64,000 nucleotides of DNA from Taibaiella helva (GTDB taxonomy: Bacteria; Bacteroidota; Bacteroidia; Chitinophagales; Chitinophagaceae): assembly GCF_003545695.1 (NCBI RefSeq), contig NZ_QUZZ01000003.1:62001-126000 (forward strand), read 5' to 3'. Position numbers and translations under genes: made by a program. The notes beneath the pieces are model-generated. The model saw only the letters and a program-made list of their open reading frames with translations. It did no database searches and was not told the DNA's origin. Positions 23,888 to 32,640 of this stretch are shown one piece after another; within the stretch, counting starts at the first letter, position 1; the number at the start of each line of letters is the position of its first letter.

Positions 23888-25873
23888 ATGTGGAAGCTGC
23901 CGTTTATCGTTACCGGATTTCTGCTCCTGTCCTGCGGCAGCTATGCCCAGGAAAGAACAGGCTTGCTGCGTAGCGGTATATCTTCGGCTGCAGGCGCCGC
24001 CTCGGCTATGCGGCAGATCGATTCGGCGGTAGCCCTTGCCGCCAGGGCGCCGGACCAGGCGCTGGAGCTACTCCATACAGTCAGAGCAGGGAATGAGAGC
24101 CGCTTGTCCGCGCTTGTCAATGGAAGGGCCCTGCTGGAAGAAGGAAATATACTGACGCTGGGCGGCCGGGTGGAGGAGGGCGAACGGGCCTTGCGGGAAG
24201 CTATCGCTTACCTGCTGCTGGCTCCTGAAGGCCGGCAGTATATTCCCCATGCCGTTGCAGGACTGGGCAAGCGCTACGCGGTAAAATCCGACTATGAGAA
24301 TGCGATCCGCTATTTCTATAAAAGCATAGCTATGGCCGAAGCCGCTACGCCGGGAGCTAATATGGACTATGTCTACAACAACCTTGCGGGCATACTGACG
24401 CAGGTCGGCCGCAATACGGAAGGGGTATGGGATTACCTTGATAAGGCGGAACATTCGGCTATACAGCGTAAGGATGATCTGCTGCTGGCCAAAGTATACA
24501 ACAATAAGGGCTTTGCCTGGAATACCCGTAAAGCATGGGACAGCAGCCGCTATTATTTTGGCCTTTCGCTCGCGCTGTCGCAGACCGCCCGCCTGCCGTT
24601 TACCGAGCACCTGGCTCTAACCAATACCGGCATCACCTACCTGGAACAGAACCGGCCGGCTGAGGCCCTGCCTTACTTGTTGGCTGCGGATAGCATCCAT
24701 GCAGGCGTGCCCGGCTATAATCGCAACCTGAATACGGCGGCACTGGGACATGCTTATCTTTTGCTGAAAGATTACAAACGGGCGGAAAAGATTTTGCTGG
24801 AACAATACCGCGAAGCGGAAAGGCAGCAGCAGGCGGGTAATGTAAGAGCGGCGCGCTATTACCTGGCCAGGCTTTATGGCAGCAGGGGAGATTACCGCAA
24901 GGCTTATGAAAATGCGCAGGCTTATATAGATCTCAACAATTCTTTAAGCGGCGATGAGATCATTAGGCATGTCAACCAGGAAGAAGTCCGCTTCCGTACG
25001 GCAGAGAAGGACAAGGATTTGCTGCGCAAAACGGTACAGATCGAGCGGCAGCAAAAAGACCTGGAGCGCAAGAACAGATGGATCGCGATCGTTGTTGGCG
25101 CCATTATTATCGCTTTTCTGCTGCTGTTGCTGATCGTTAAAGGATACCGCTCCCGGCAAAAATTGCTGAAACACCAGATGGACAATATGGCCCAGCAAAA
25201 GGAGATAGAAAGGCTGAAGGCAGAGACTGAAGTGGAAGAGCGGGAACGTGCGCGCATTGCAAGAGAGTTGCACGACGGGATCGGCGGACTGGTCTCGGCT
25301 GCACAGCTGAATATACGTGCCCTGGAAAAAGAACATATATACCTTAAAGATTCGGAAGTGTACCTGAGCACCAGCCGTATCTTTACCGAAGTGGGCAGCG
25401 AACTTCGCAAAACGGCGCATAACATGATGCCCTCCGTACTGCTGCAGCGTAATATGGAGGAGGCTATCAGCATCTTTTGCAATTATATCCGACAGAACAA
25501 GAGCCTGCATTTCGATCTGCAATGCTACGGCGATTTTGCTTTGCTGCCCGACAGCTATAAGATCGCTATTTATCGCATGGTGCAGGAGCTGGTGCATAAC
25601 GTGGTCAAACATGCGCACGCGGTCTCGGTGCTGGTACAGCTTATGTTTCAGCAGCCGGTAATGAGCATCACCATAGAAGATGACGGCGTTGGCTTCGATC
25701 CTGAAGCTGTGACGGATAAAGGACTTGGACTGAAGAGCATGGCCGAGCGTGTGAAGTATCTTAATGGTTCCTTTTCCATCGACAGCCAGCCCGGTAAAGG
25801 CGCCTCTGTCTATATAGAGCTTGAAATACCAGAAGCAGGCTGCAATAGCCCTGATCCAAAAACAAGACGATGA
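23888..25873 (+). CDS. TPR-containing sensor histidine kinase (HisKA_3 / NarX-DesK type)
   Basis: Start ATG at 23888 gives 661 residues (a TTG six codons earlier is also in frame). A signal peptide (MWKLPFIVTGFLLLSCGSYA then Q) leads to a periplasmic region of TPR-like helices (residues about 50-360, e.g. NMDYVYNNLAGILTQVGRNT). A coiled coil and a TM helix (WIAIVVGAIIIAFLLLLLIV) follow at about 397-417. The cytoplasmic kinase has the phospho-acceptor in RARIARELHDGIGGLVSA (His about 461) and an HATPase with VQELVHNVVKHAHA, DDGVGFDP and GLGLKSMAERV. It overlaps the response-regulator gene by four bases (ATGA), so the pair is translationally coupled. The stimulus is unknown. Confidence 0.93.
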   Translation: MWKLPFIVTGFLLLSCGSYAQERTGLLRSGISSAAGAASAMRQIDSAVALAARAPDQALELLHTVRAGNESRLSALVNGRALLEEGNILTLGGRVEEGERALREAIAYLLLAPEGRQYIPHAVAGLGKRYAVKSDYENAIRYFYKSIAMAEAATPGANMDYVYNNLAGILTQVGRNTEGVWDYLDKAEHSAIQRKDDLLLAKVYNNKGFAWNTRKAWDSSRYYFGLSLALSQTARLPFTEHLALTNTGITYLEQNRPAEALPYLLAADSIHAGVPGYNRNLNTAALGHAYLLLKDYKRAEKILLEQYREAERQQQAGNVRAARYYLARLYGSRGDYRKAYENAQAYIDLNNSLSGDEIIRHVNQEEVRFRTAEKDKDLLRKTVQIERQQKDLERKNRWIAIVVGAIIIAFLLLLLIVKGYRSRQKLLKHQMDNMAQQKEIERLKAETEVEERERARIARELHDGIGGLVSAAQLNIRALEKEHIYLKDSEVYLSTSRIFTEVGSELRKTAHNMMPSVLLQRNMEEAISIFCNYIRQNKSLHFDLQCYGDFALLPDSYKIAIYRMVQELVHNVVKHAHAVSVLVQLMFQQPVMSITIEDDGVGFDPEAVTDKGLGLKSMAERVKYLNGSFSIDSQPGKGASVYIELEIPEAGCNSPDPKTRR

Positions 25874-26514
25874 ATCCGATCCGAGTAGCCATAGTAGACG
25901 ACCATCCGCTGATCCGCAAAGGCCTGTATAATATGTTCCAGTACCTTGACAATATACAGCTTACGGCAACCTATGCCGATGGCCGCAGCCTTCTCGAGGG
26001 CCTGAAGGAGCAGCAGCCCGATATCCTCCTGCTCGATATCCACTTACCCGATCATTCAGGAGAAACCCTTGCCAGGCTTATATCGAGAGACCATCCTGCT
26101 ATCGGTGTTATTGCGCTCACCAACCTGGATAATGTGTATTACATCCGGTCAATGTTCAAGGCGGGCGCCAGGGGCTATGTGCTGAAAACAGCGCCGGAAG
26201 AGGTGATCGTTGAAGCGATACAGAAGGTATACAACGGCGAACGGTTCATGGAAGGAGGACTGAGAGAGCTGGTGCTGCAAGCATCGTTGACAGACGGCGT
26301 ACAGCGCAATCCCCAGCTGCTGCTCACCAAAAGAGAGCAGGAAGTGCTGCAGCTGATCGCCAGCAACCTGACCAGCAAGGAAATAGCGGAAAGCCTTTTC
26401 CTGAGCAAGCGGACCATAGATCACCACCGTAACAATCTTTTGCTCAAGCTGAATGTCAAGAACACAGCTGCTCTTATCGCAAAAGCCATCAAGCTTGGAT
26501 TAGCACAAACCTGA
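25870..26514 (+). CDS. NarL/LuxR-family response regulator
   Basis: A 214-residue regulator. The receiver domain has the acidic pair in VAIVDDHPLIRKGL (residues 10-11), the phospho-acceptor in DILLLDIHLPDHSG (Asp 56), and a Lys in GYVLKTAPEEV (about 106). The C-terminal LuxR-type helix-turn-helix begins LLTKREQEVLQLIASNLTSK with the recognition helix in SLFLSKRTIDHHRNNLLLKL. It pairs with the kinase whose stop overlaps its start. Targets are unknown; the palindromes at 23801-23840 in front of the operon are candidates. Confidence 0.95.
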   Translation: MNPIRVAIVDDHPLIRKGLYNMFQYLDNIQLTATYADGRSLLEGLKEQQPDILLLDIHLPDHSGETLARLISRDHPAIGVIALTNLDNVYYIRSMFKAGARGYVLKTAPEEVIVEAIQKVYNGERFMEGGLRELVLQASLTDGVQRNPQLLLTKREQEVLQLIASNLTSKEIAESLFLSKRTIDHHRNNLLLKLNVKNTAALIAKAIKLGLAQT

Positions 26515-26527
26515 ACCGCGCCGTTGC

Positions 26528-28321
26528 TTAAAACAAGTCCACGCCTATATTCCAGCCCAGCCATCCCGTCACTTCCCTGCCGAAGGATACGGAAGGGTAG
26601 CCGTTAATGAAATCCGACCGGTAGCCTTCCGGTATGGCCACTTGTTTGGCATATAGGATCGAGAAGGCCGGTCCGGCATAAATATAGCAGAGCTTGCCGA
26701 TGCGGTATTTGATGTTGATCTGCAGCCTTGCCAGCAGGCTTTGCTGTTCATCGTTGCCGGCATAGATGTATTGGTGCGTCAGTTCGGGATTGAGAAAGAA
26801 GCCTTTTTTGCCAAAGGGCATATCGCTGCCCAGCCCATAGCCGACAGAATAGGCCTTCTGCTTGTTGTCCAGCTGGAAGCCGCCGATAAGAATGCTGTAC
26901 AGCTTCCGGTTGCCCGACTTATAAGCCAGTGTAACATGCTGCAGCTCGCTGGTAGAGACCGACAGCTTGTGATAGCCATGGAGGATAAAGTTGAAAAAGC
27001 CGATGCTATAGCCATCGGAAGTATCGGCGATATTGACAATGCCGATCTGGGTGCCTTTGAGCCGTTGCGCCAGGTTGACCATGGCCGAGATCTGGATGCC
27101 TTTCATTTCGCGGGCTGTAACATTGGCTATAGGCGCGATTTGCACGCCCGAACTCCGCTTGACATTCACATTGGCAATGCCCGCAATCTGCACACCATCC
27201 ATATTCCGCGTGCTGTTGAAGATACCGCCCACCATGACGCCCCTGGCGTGCTTTACCGTAATGTTGCCGATGCCGGAGATCTGGATGCCTTTGCTGTTCA
27301 GGGCATGGTTATAGATGCCAGCAACCTGGATGCCTTTTGCGTCGCGGGCCACGATATTCGAAAGGCCCGCCACCTGTATGCCGCTGAGGCTGTCCAGCAC
27401 TGAATTGTACAGACCTGCTACCTGAACGCCTGAAGCCCTGCCACCGACGATATTGAACAGGCCGGCGATCTCGACATATTTCATGTCATGCTTGACAATG
27501 TTGAACAAGGTACCGATCTCGAAACCATTGACTCCCGCAGTATAGCCCCCGAATACATTGAAGGAAAATTTATTGATCATTTGTGCACCCATGCGGCCAT
27601 GGGAGCCCAGGCCGGGTGTAAGCGAGAACTGGAAGGGTTGCTTGGCGAAGAAATTATTGAGGTTAAGGCTGTTCATCGTTTGCTTGGATGAGAGCATGAT
27701 ATTGGCCAGCCAGTTTTTTTCGACACCCGAGATCACGACGGAATCAAGCGTGTACTGTATCTGCTGGATGCTGATCTGTATGTCCTGCGGCTGATCGCCG
27801 GAAAGCATAATGAGCGTATCGGCGTAGGAAACCTTACTGATGCTGATGCTGGCAATGGGTTTGCGTTCCTTTAGCTGCAGCCGGAAACGGCCGTGCTCAT
27901 CGGTCATGGTGGAAATAAGCTGCTGACGCTCGTATACCGTGGCATAGCTTACCGGTTCTCCTGTATTCTTGTCGACGACCATGCCGCTTACATACCAATA
28001 CTGGTAAGAAAGCGCTGGCTGAATGATCACATGGTCGTTACTTTCAATATACTGGTAACGATTACCGAAAAGACTTTCCAGCAGGGAGGCTATCGGTTTG
28101 TTCTTTATTGACACGGTAACCATGCTGTCGCTTTTCACCATATCATTGCTGTAGGAAAAATAAAAGCCGGCTTGTTTTTCCGCCTGCTTCAGCACCTCGG
28201 CTACCGGCTTGTTCCGCAGCTGAAGGCTGATGCGGCGCTGCAGCATCCCTTGTCCGTAGGTTGTTGTTGCCAGGATAGTGCAAAGTAAAAAGAGAAATAA
28301 AGCATTGTAGGGTTTGATCAT
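26528..28321 (-). CDS. Outer-membrane protein: STN domain, CarboxypepD-like domain, QVAG repeats, no TonB barrel
   Basis: Start ATG at 28321 gives 597 residues (19 codons of upstream frame are unlike a signal). The signal peptide (MIKPYNALFLFLLCTILATT then TYGQ) is followed by an STN domain (residues about 27-100: ISLQLRNKPVAEVLKQAEKQ, FYFSYSNDMV), then a carboxypeptidase-like domain (YVSGMVVDKNTGEPVSYATV; about 112-190). A run of about twelve repeat units follows at about 250-450 (GIQVAGIYNHALN, GVQIAGIANVNVK, GTQIGIVNIADTS). The last 150 residues look beta-rich and end in a terminal Phe. STN plus CarbD usually precedes a TonB receptor plug and barrel; here neither plug nor receptor barrel is seen. 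ECF sigma and FecR genes lie just upstream, so this is the expected output or sensor of that system. Confidence 0.8.
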   Translation of the reverse strand: MIKPYNALFLFLLCTILATTTYGQGMLQRRISLQLRNKPVAEVLKQAEKQAGFYFSYSNDMVKSDSMVTVSIKNKPIASLLESLFGNRYQYIESNDHVIIQPALSYQYWYVSGMVVDKNTGEPVSYATVYERQQLISTMTDEHGRFRLQLKERKPIASISISKVSYADTLIMLSGDQPQDIQISIQQIQYTLDSVVISGVEKNWLANIMLSSKQTMNSLNLNNFFAKQPFQFSLTPGLGSHGRMGAQMINKFSFNVFGGYTAGVNGFEIGTLFNIVKHDMKYVEIAGLFNIVGGRASGVQVAGLYNSVLDSLSGIQVAGLSNIVARDAKGIQVAGIYNHALNSKGIQISGIGNITVKHARGVMVGGIFNSTRNMDGVQIAGIANVNVKRSSGVQIAPIANVTAREMKGIQISAMVNLAQRLKGTQIGIVNIADTSDGYSIGFFNFILHGYHKLSVSTSELQHVTLAYKSGNRKLYSILIGGFQLDNKQKAYSVGYGLGSDMPFGKKGFFLNPELTHQYIYAGNDEQQSLLARLQINIKYRIGKLCYIYAGPAFSILYAKQVAIPEGYRSDFINGYPSVSFGREVTGWLGWNIGVDLF

Positions 28322-28447
28322 GGGGGCAAAGCTATTGTTAATTTCCCGTCGGGCAGACATGCCGCCGGAAAAGGGCACCGGTATAACAGCAAAAAGACGG
28401 GCACCGCTTGCGCTGTGCCAATCCTTTTTCTCTCGCCACGTATTCCT

Positions 28448-29446
28448 TTATTTCAGGATAATCTCCCCGTCTTTCTGTTCGATGCTAAGGTTAAATTGTT
28501 TGGTCACCAGGCCCAATATCTCGTTCAGCGAAATATTCCTGTAGGTAGTGCTCAGCGTAAGATTGCGTACCCGTTCCTCAGGGATCACGATCTTCACATC
28601 GTAAGCGCTGTTGAGCGCTTCCGCGAGCTTGTACAAAGGCGTTTTATAGCATACAAATTCTTTGGTCCGGTAATAGTTGTATAGATCGTCCTGGCTTTTT
28701 TGCACATCCAGGGCTTTCTCCTTTTTATGCACGACCACTTTCTGCTGCGGGAGCACCCTTACTTTTTTATCCGAAACACCCACGTTAACAATGCCGGTCT
28801 CCACTACGACTTCCGTTTGCTCGGCACCGTTCTTCACATTGAAGGTGGTGCCCACTACCTGTACTTTTACTTCATCTACACTAATTTCAAAAGGTTTCTG
28901 CTTGTTGGGCGCCACGTTGAAAAATGCTTCGCCGGTTAGCTTTACTGCCCTGGTATTGGTGTTGAAGTCCTTTGCATAGGCTAATGTAGAGTTTTTGTTT
29001 AAGGTAACTACCGAGCCGTCGGGCAAGGTGTCTGTACGCACTTTGTCGGACGAGGCCAGCACGATCTCCTTTGGTTGCAACCCTATAAAGTAATAGGCTG
29101 CAAGGCTCCCGGTGATCAATAAGGCCACGGCTGCCGCTATGCTTGTCCAGCGGCGTTTTCTGGCCGGCATAAAGACAACGGTGTTATCCTGGCTATTATT
29201 GTCCTGCTCCTCGTATATCTGCTCCTCGTTACGCTGCAGGCTTTCTCTCTTCGCCTTGAAGCGCATCCAGGCCTGCTCTTCATCTACGGTGCTTGTGGCG
29301 GCAAGCGTCCGGCTCTGCTCCCATATCATTTTGAAATGGTCGTAGTACCGTTTATGTTCTTCTTTTGCGTTGATCCACTCCAGCACCATTCTTTCTTCAT
29401 CGGCCGAAGTTTCACCCAAAAGATATTTCACCAAAAGTTCATCCAT
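28448..29446 (-). CDS. FecR-family anti-sigma factor with DUF4974 domain
   Basis: A 332-residue membrane protein that regulates the adjacent ECF sigma factor. The cytoplasmic head (MDELLVKYLLGETSADEERM) binds sigma in the family. A TM helix follows at about residues 99-121 (WTSIAAAVALLITGSLAAYY). The periplasmic FecR domain covers about 125-225 (VRTDTLPDGSVVTLNKNSTL, VKLTGEAFFNVAPNKQKPFE). The C-terminal DUF4974 domain has FVCYKTPLYKLAEALNSAYD and LSTTYRNISLNEILGLVTKQ. It lies 49 bases after the sigma gene and upstream of the STN-domain protein gene. In Fec systems the STN domain of the receptor contacts FecR; the same contact is likely here. Confidence 0.95.
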   Translation of the reverse strand: MDELLVKYLLGETSADEERMVLEWINAKEEHKRYYDHFKMIWEQSRTLAATSTVDEEQAWMRFKAKRESLQRNEEQIYEEQDNNSQDNTVVFMPARKRRWTSIAAAVALLITGSLAAYYFIGLQPKEIVLASSDKVRTDTLPDGSVVTLNKNSTLAYAKDFNTNTRAVKLTGEAFFNVAPNKQKPFEISVDEVKVQVVGTTFNVKNGAEQTEVVVETGIVNVGVSDKKVRVLPQQKVVVHKKEKALDVQKSQDDLYNYYRTKEFVCYKTPLYKLAEALNSAYDVKIVIPEERVRNLTLSTTYRNISLNEILGLVTKQFNLSIEQKDGEIILK

Positions 29447-29495
29447 GTTATTAATTAATTATCAGCCTTCACAGTTTATACTTTGATCCTCATTT

Positions 29496-30077
29496 CTATA
29501 AGGCAATGGTAGTCTTCATCATAATGGCAATACCCGTTATCAGGGGCAGCAACACCGGTAAATATTCGACAAGCTGCATGCGCATGATCTTGAGCGCCTT
29601 GCCCATCTGATTCTCCACCGTCTTTACCGAAAGGTTCAGCTTGTCGGCGATCTCGCGGTATTTCAGCTCTTCGAAACGGCTCATCTGGAAAATGGTGCGG
29701 CATTGTTCCGGCAGCTGGTTCAGCGCATCGGCGATCTTCTCTTCCAGCTCACGGGCAATTACCTTGCGCGATACCTGGTCCGAAGCGGTGCCGGCGGTGT
29801 ACAGGGTATGCGATTGATGTGCTTTTCTCACTTTTTTATGTTTCAGGTAATTCAGGCATTCGTTATACACCGAGCGATAGAGGTAGGCATTCAGCGATTG
29901 CTGTATGTTGACCTGGTCCCTTTTTTCCCATAGCTTGAAGAAGACCTGCTGTACGATCTCTTCGGCCATGGCCTCTTCCTGGAGTATAGTGCAGGCATAA
30001 GCATGCAGGGCCTTAAAATGAGATTTAAAAACCTGTTCAAACGCTGCCTCTGAAATTCCGGTAGGGTTTATATCCAT
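29496..30077 (-). CDS. ECF-type RNA polymerase sigma-70 factor
   Basis: Start at 30077 gives 193 residues beginning MDINPTGISEAAFEQVFKSH, as in other Bacteroidota ECF sigmas; 18 further in-frame codons upstream do not fit the family. Region 2 contains YACTILQEEAMAEEIVQQVF and KLWEKRDQVNIQQSLNAYLY. Region 4 contains ALNQLPEQCRTIFQMSRFEE and LKYREIADKLNLSVKTVENQ. The tail (YLPVLLPLITGIAIMMKT) is hydrophobic, which is seen in several members of this group and may tether it to the membrane. It should direct RNA polymerase to the STN-repeat gene and perhaps others, and be held by the FecR protein. Confidence 0.93.
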   Translation of the reverse strand: MDINPTGISEAAFEQVFKSHFKALHAYACTILQEEAMAEEIVQQVFFKLWEKRDQVNIQQSLNAYLYRSVYNECLNYLKHKKVRKAHQSHTLYTAGTASDQVSRKVIARELEEKIADALNQLPEQCRTIFQMSRFEELKYREIADKLNLSVKTVENQMGKALKIMRMQLVEYLPVLLPLITGIAIMMKTTIAL

Positions 30078-30280
30078 GTACATTTGTGCGCTTTGCCCCT
30101 CAAAGATAGCCGCTTGCGGTAATGTTTGCATTTATATCAAGACAACTTTTGATGCTTTTACCCCTATAGGAGGCGGAAGAAGATATATTTTTTATCTTTA
30201 GGAACTGAAGACACGCCCGGTAAAGGCAGTTTCTTCGTAAAATAAATCTTTGAGAATAAATTATTTCTCAATGCATATTT

Positions 30281-30288
30281 TATCTTTG
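30281..30288 (+). promoter_or_regulatory. Bacteroidota -7 promoter box (TATCTTTG) before mscL
   Basis: An exact TAnnTTTG match 19 bases upstream of the mscL ATG. A TTTG lies 28 bases further up, which is too far for a standard -33 element. Confidence 0.55.
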
Positions 30289-30307
30289 ACGCCAAAAATA
30301 AAAAACT

Positions 30308-30751
30308 ATGGGATTCTTTAAAGAGTTTAGAGAGTTTGCCGTAAAAGGCAACGTTATGGACCTGGCGGTCGGTGTGATCATCGGCGGCGCCTTCGGCAAA
30401 ATTATCGACAGCGTGGTCAACGACCTGGTCATGCCGTTAGTTGCTACCATTATCGGCAAGCCGGATTTCAGCAACATGTATCTCGCCTTTGGAAAGGGCG
30501 CCCCGGGCGTAACGCCCGGAATGGCACTGGCCGACGCCCGGAAAGTACCTGATGCCTCGATTTTTGCCTACGGTAATTTTATTACGGTAGCCATCAATTT
30601 CCTGCTCCTGGCCTTTGTGATCTTCCTTATGATTAAAGGGATCAATAGTCTTAAACGCAAAGAAGAAGCCCAGCCTTCAGCGCCGCCTGCGCCCTCTTCT
30701 ACCGATGTTCTGCTGACAGAAATAAGGGATGAGTTGAAAAAGAAGAGCTAA
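30308..30751 (+). CDS. mscL: Large-conductance mechanosensitive channel MscL
   Basis: Inner-membrane pentameric channel that opens under osmotic downshock. The 147-residue chain begins [20 protein letters not shown] and continues [20 protein letters not shown], which is TM1 with the gate. The periplasmic loop holds the variable [22 protein letters not shown]2 is [24 protein letters not shown], followed by a Pro/Ala-rich linker and the C-terminal helix ([14 protein letters not shown]). Length and motifs are normal for the family. A strong terminator follows 24 bases after the stop. Confidence 0.97.
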   Translation: MGFFKEFREFAVKGNVMDLAVGVIIGGAFGKIIDSVVNDLVMPLVATIIGKPDFSNMYLAFGKGAPGVTPGMALADARKVPDASIFAYGNFITVAINFLLLAFVIFLMIKGINSLKRKEEAQPSAPPAPSSTDVLLTEIRDELKKKS

Positions 30752-30775
30752 GTTTGCAGTAAATCTTTAAAGAAT

Positions 30776-30799
30776 GACCCCGGGGATTTCTCCGGGGTC
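30776..30799 (+). terminator. GC-rich hairpin after mscL
   Basis: GACCCCGG/CCGGGGTC stem with an eight-base loop, followed by TGCTCA rather than a T-run. It overlaps the first codons of the longest frame of the next gene, which argues for a later start of that gene. Confidence 0.6.
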
Positions 30800-30812
30800 T
30801 GCTCAATATGTT

Positions 30813-31577
30813 ATGCCCATGCGCCCAGGTACGGTTTATCCCCGCTTACAACAATTAAAAGCAGACCATCGTCATGCCTTTGCCGTACTGATCGATCCGG
30901 ATAGCATTACGCCCGATGCCATAAAACGCACTGCAGGGTTATGCAATGAAGCGGCAGTCGATTTCATTTTTGTAGGTGGCAGCATTATGGTTACGGCGCA
31001 TGTAGATCAATGCATCCGCCAATTCAAAGAGGAAAGCGACATTCCTGTAGTACTGTTCCCCGGCAGTCCCGCGCAGGTATCGCCCAGCGCCGATGCGCTG
31101 CTGTACCTCTCGCTGATCTCGGGACGGAATCCCGACTTGCTGATCGGCCAGCATGTAGTGTCGGCGCCCAGTATCAAGGCCAGCGGCCTCGAAGTGATCT
31201 CCACCGGCTATATGGTAATTGACGGCGGCGTACCCACCACGGTTTCCTATATGAGCCACTCGGCGCCTATCCCCGCCAATAAGCCCGATGTGGCCCTGTG
31301 CACCGCCTGGGCCGGGGAGCTGCAAGGCAAGCATGTGATCTATATGGATGCCGGTAGCGGCGCGCAATACCCCATCAGCAGCGAAATGATAAGAAAGGTC
31401 GGCAGCAATATCGATATCCCCTTGATTATCGGCGGCGGTATCCGTACGGCGGAGAAAGTATACGAAAACTGCCAGGCCGGCGCACAGGTAGTCGTTGTCG
31501 GTAATGCCATCGAAAAGGATCCCTCGCTGATTAAGGAAATGAGCCTGGCAGCGAAGGCAGCCGGTATAACCCTATAA
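30813..31577 (+). CDS. Geranylgeranylglyceryl/heptaprenylglyceryl phosphate synthase family protein
   Basis: A 254-residue TIM-barrel prenyltransferase of the PcrB/GGGPS family, joining a polyprenyl diphosphate to glycerol-1-phosphate. Landmarks are FAVLIDPDSITPD near residue 30, VDFIFVGGSIMVTAHVDQCI, VVLFPGSPAQVSPSADALLY, LEVISTGYMVIDGGVPTTVS, YMDAGSGAQYPISSEMIRKV and LIIGGGIRTAEKVYENCQAG ending VVVGNAIEKDP, the phosphate-binding part. Group II enzymes are common in Bacteroidota, where the lipid product is unclear. The start at 30813 (or 30819) is chosen because the frame further up runs through the mscL terminator. The last five codons and the stop lie in a perfect palindrome. Confidence 0.92.
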   Translation: MPMRPGTVYPRLQQLKADHRHAFAVLIDPDSITPDAIKRTAGLCNEAAVDFIFVGGSIMVTAHVDQCIRQFKEESDIPVVLFPGSPAQVSPSADALLYLSLISGRNPDLLIGQHVVSAPSIKASGLEVISTGYMVIDGGVPTTVSYMSHSAPIPANKPDVALCTAWAGELQGKHVIYMDAGSGAQYPISSEMIRKVGSNIDIPLIIGGGIRTAEKVYENCQAGAQVVVVGNAIEKDPSLIKEMSLAAKAAGITL

Positions 31578-31608
31578 GGGTTTCAAACCCTTATAGGGTT
31601 ATACCGGC
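31560..31608. repeat. Perfect 49-bp palindrome spanning the stop codon
   Basis: Two exact 24-base arms around a single central C (31584). The left arm carries the final codons and TAA of the GGGP synthase gene; the right arm is its exact mirror after the stop. In RNA it would form a very stable stem in both directions. Confidence 0.95.
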
Positions 31609-31686
31609 CGTAAATAATTAGCTAAACCGGCTGATCTCCGCCGGCAGACCGATTTGCTTCCGTAACTTCGCGGCAAATTTCTGCAT

Positions 31687-32553
31687 TTGAAGCCTCTACA
31701 TTATATCGTTATCGCAGCTGCCCTGGCGCTTACCGGGCTGCTTTACTTCGGCGGCAATACCGTTGCCCCCAAAAAAGAAAAGTCGGCCGGCCCCATGGCG
31801 GAAGGCGGCACACCCGGCGAACGCCAGGCCGCTGGTCTCAATATCCCCACACCGGCTAACTTCGACAGTCTGCTTGTTGCGGCCAAGCGGAAGTTGTCGC
31901 CCGCAGCGCAAGCCGATATCGTCCGCCAGGAAAATGCCGTTACCAGGGGTGATGTGAAAGAACAGCAGATCCTGGCTTACGAGGCCCTGGGCAAGCTGTG
32001 GCAGCAGTATAAAAACCGTGCCATCGCTGCTCATTACTTCGGAAAATCGGGAAAATTGGAAAATTCACAGAAAAAGCTGAACTTTGCCGCCCATTTGTTT
32101 TCAGAGGAGCTGCATGAAGAACGCGATCCGCATGTAAGACAATGGATGGCTGAGGAAGCGATCGCCTGTTATCAGCAGTCGATCGGGCTGAATCCCGACA
32201 ACGATACCACCCGCATTGATCTTGCAGAGATTTATATTGCCGGTACCGGAGAAACGATGAAAGGCATCGAGCAGCTGCTGACCATCGTACGGAAAGATTC
32301 CACCAACATTCCTGCCAACCTGATCCTGGGCCGGATGGCGGTAGAATCGGGGCAGCTGGATAAAGCCATACAAAGAGGACAAACCATCCTCGGTGTAGAC
32401 AAGGAGAACGTCGAAGCCTACTGGTTTATGGCCGAAGCCTATCGTCGTAAAGGCGATGTAGCCAAGGCGAAAGAGCTGCTGACCGAGGCAAAAAGGATTG
32501 TCAGCAACCCCGCTTTCAGCAAAGAAGTGGATGAGTACATGAAAACCTTCTAG
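31687..32553 (+). CDS. Membrane-anchored TPR protein
   Basis: A 288-residue protein with an uncleaved-looking N-terminal helix (MKPLHYIVIAAALALTGLLY) and a long linker. Four or five TPR-like helix pairs follow, e.g. ILAYEALGKLWQQYKNRAIA, AEEAIACYQQSIGLNPDNDT, ANLILGRMAVESGQLDKAIQ and VEAYWFMAEAYRRKGDVAKA. It probably faces the periplasm. The start is TTG at 31687, the only standard start before the membrane helix. It stands upstream of the small basic protein gene and the RNase G/E gene. The role is unknown; a scaffold is likely. Confidence 0.8.
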   Translation: MKPLHYIVIAAALALTGLLYFGGNTVAPKKEKSAGPMAEGGTPGERQAAGLNIPTPANFDSLLVAAKRKLSPAAQADIVRQENAVTRGDVKEQQILAYEALGKLWQQYKNRAIAAHYFGKSGKLENSQKKLNFAAHLFSEELHEERDPHVRQWMAEEAIACYQQSIGLNPDNDTTRIDLAEIYIAGTGETMKGIEQLLTIVRKDSTNIPANLILGRMAVESGQLDKAIQRGQTILGVDKENVEAYWFMAEAYRRKGDVAKAKELLTEAKRIVSNPAFSKEVDEYMKTF

Positions 32554-32640
32554 GCCCGTGCCCGGAAGTATGAAAACGGAAAGACTGTAAAAAGTACTTT
32601 ATAAAAATCATTTTTTTAACAACAAAAAATTATTTGAGCT

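Noticed and set aside
26741-27403. Plus-strand frames opposite the QVAG repeats, with regular-looking repeats of their own
   Set aside because: The regularity is only the mirror of the repeat-coding DNA on the minus strand.
30774-30812. Earlier start for the GGGP synthase gene
   Set aside because: The ATG at 30774 lies at the mscL terminator hairpin and the extra residues are unlike the family.
31561-31607. Palindrome as a CRISPR repeat or attachment site
   Set aside because: Only one copy is present, with no spacer array, integrase or tRNA nearby.
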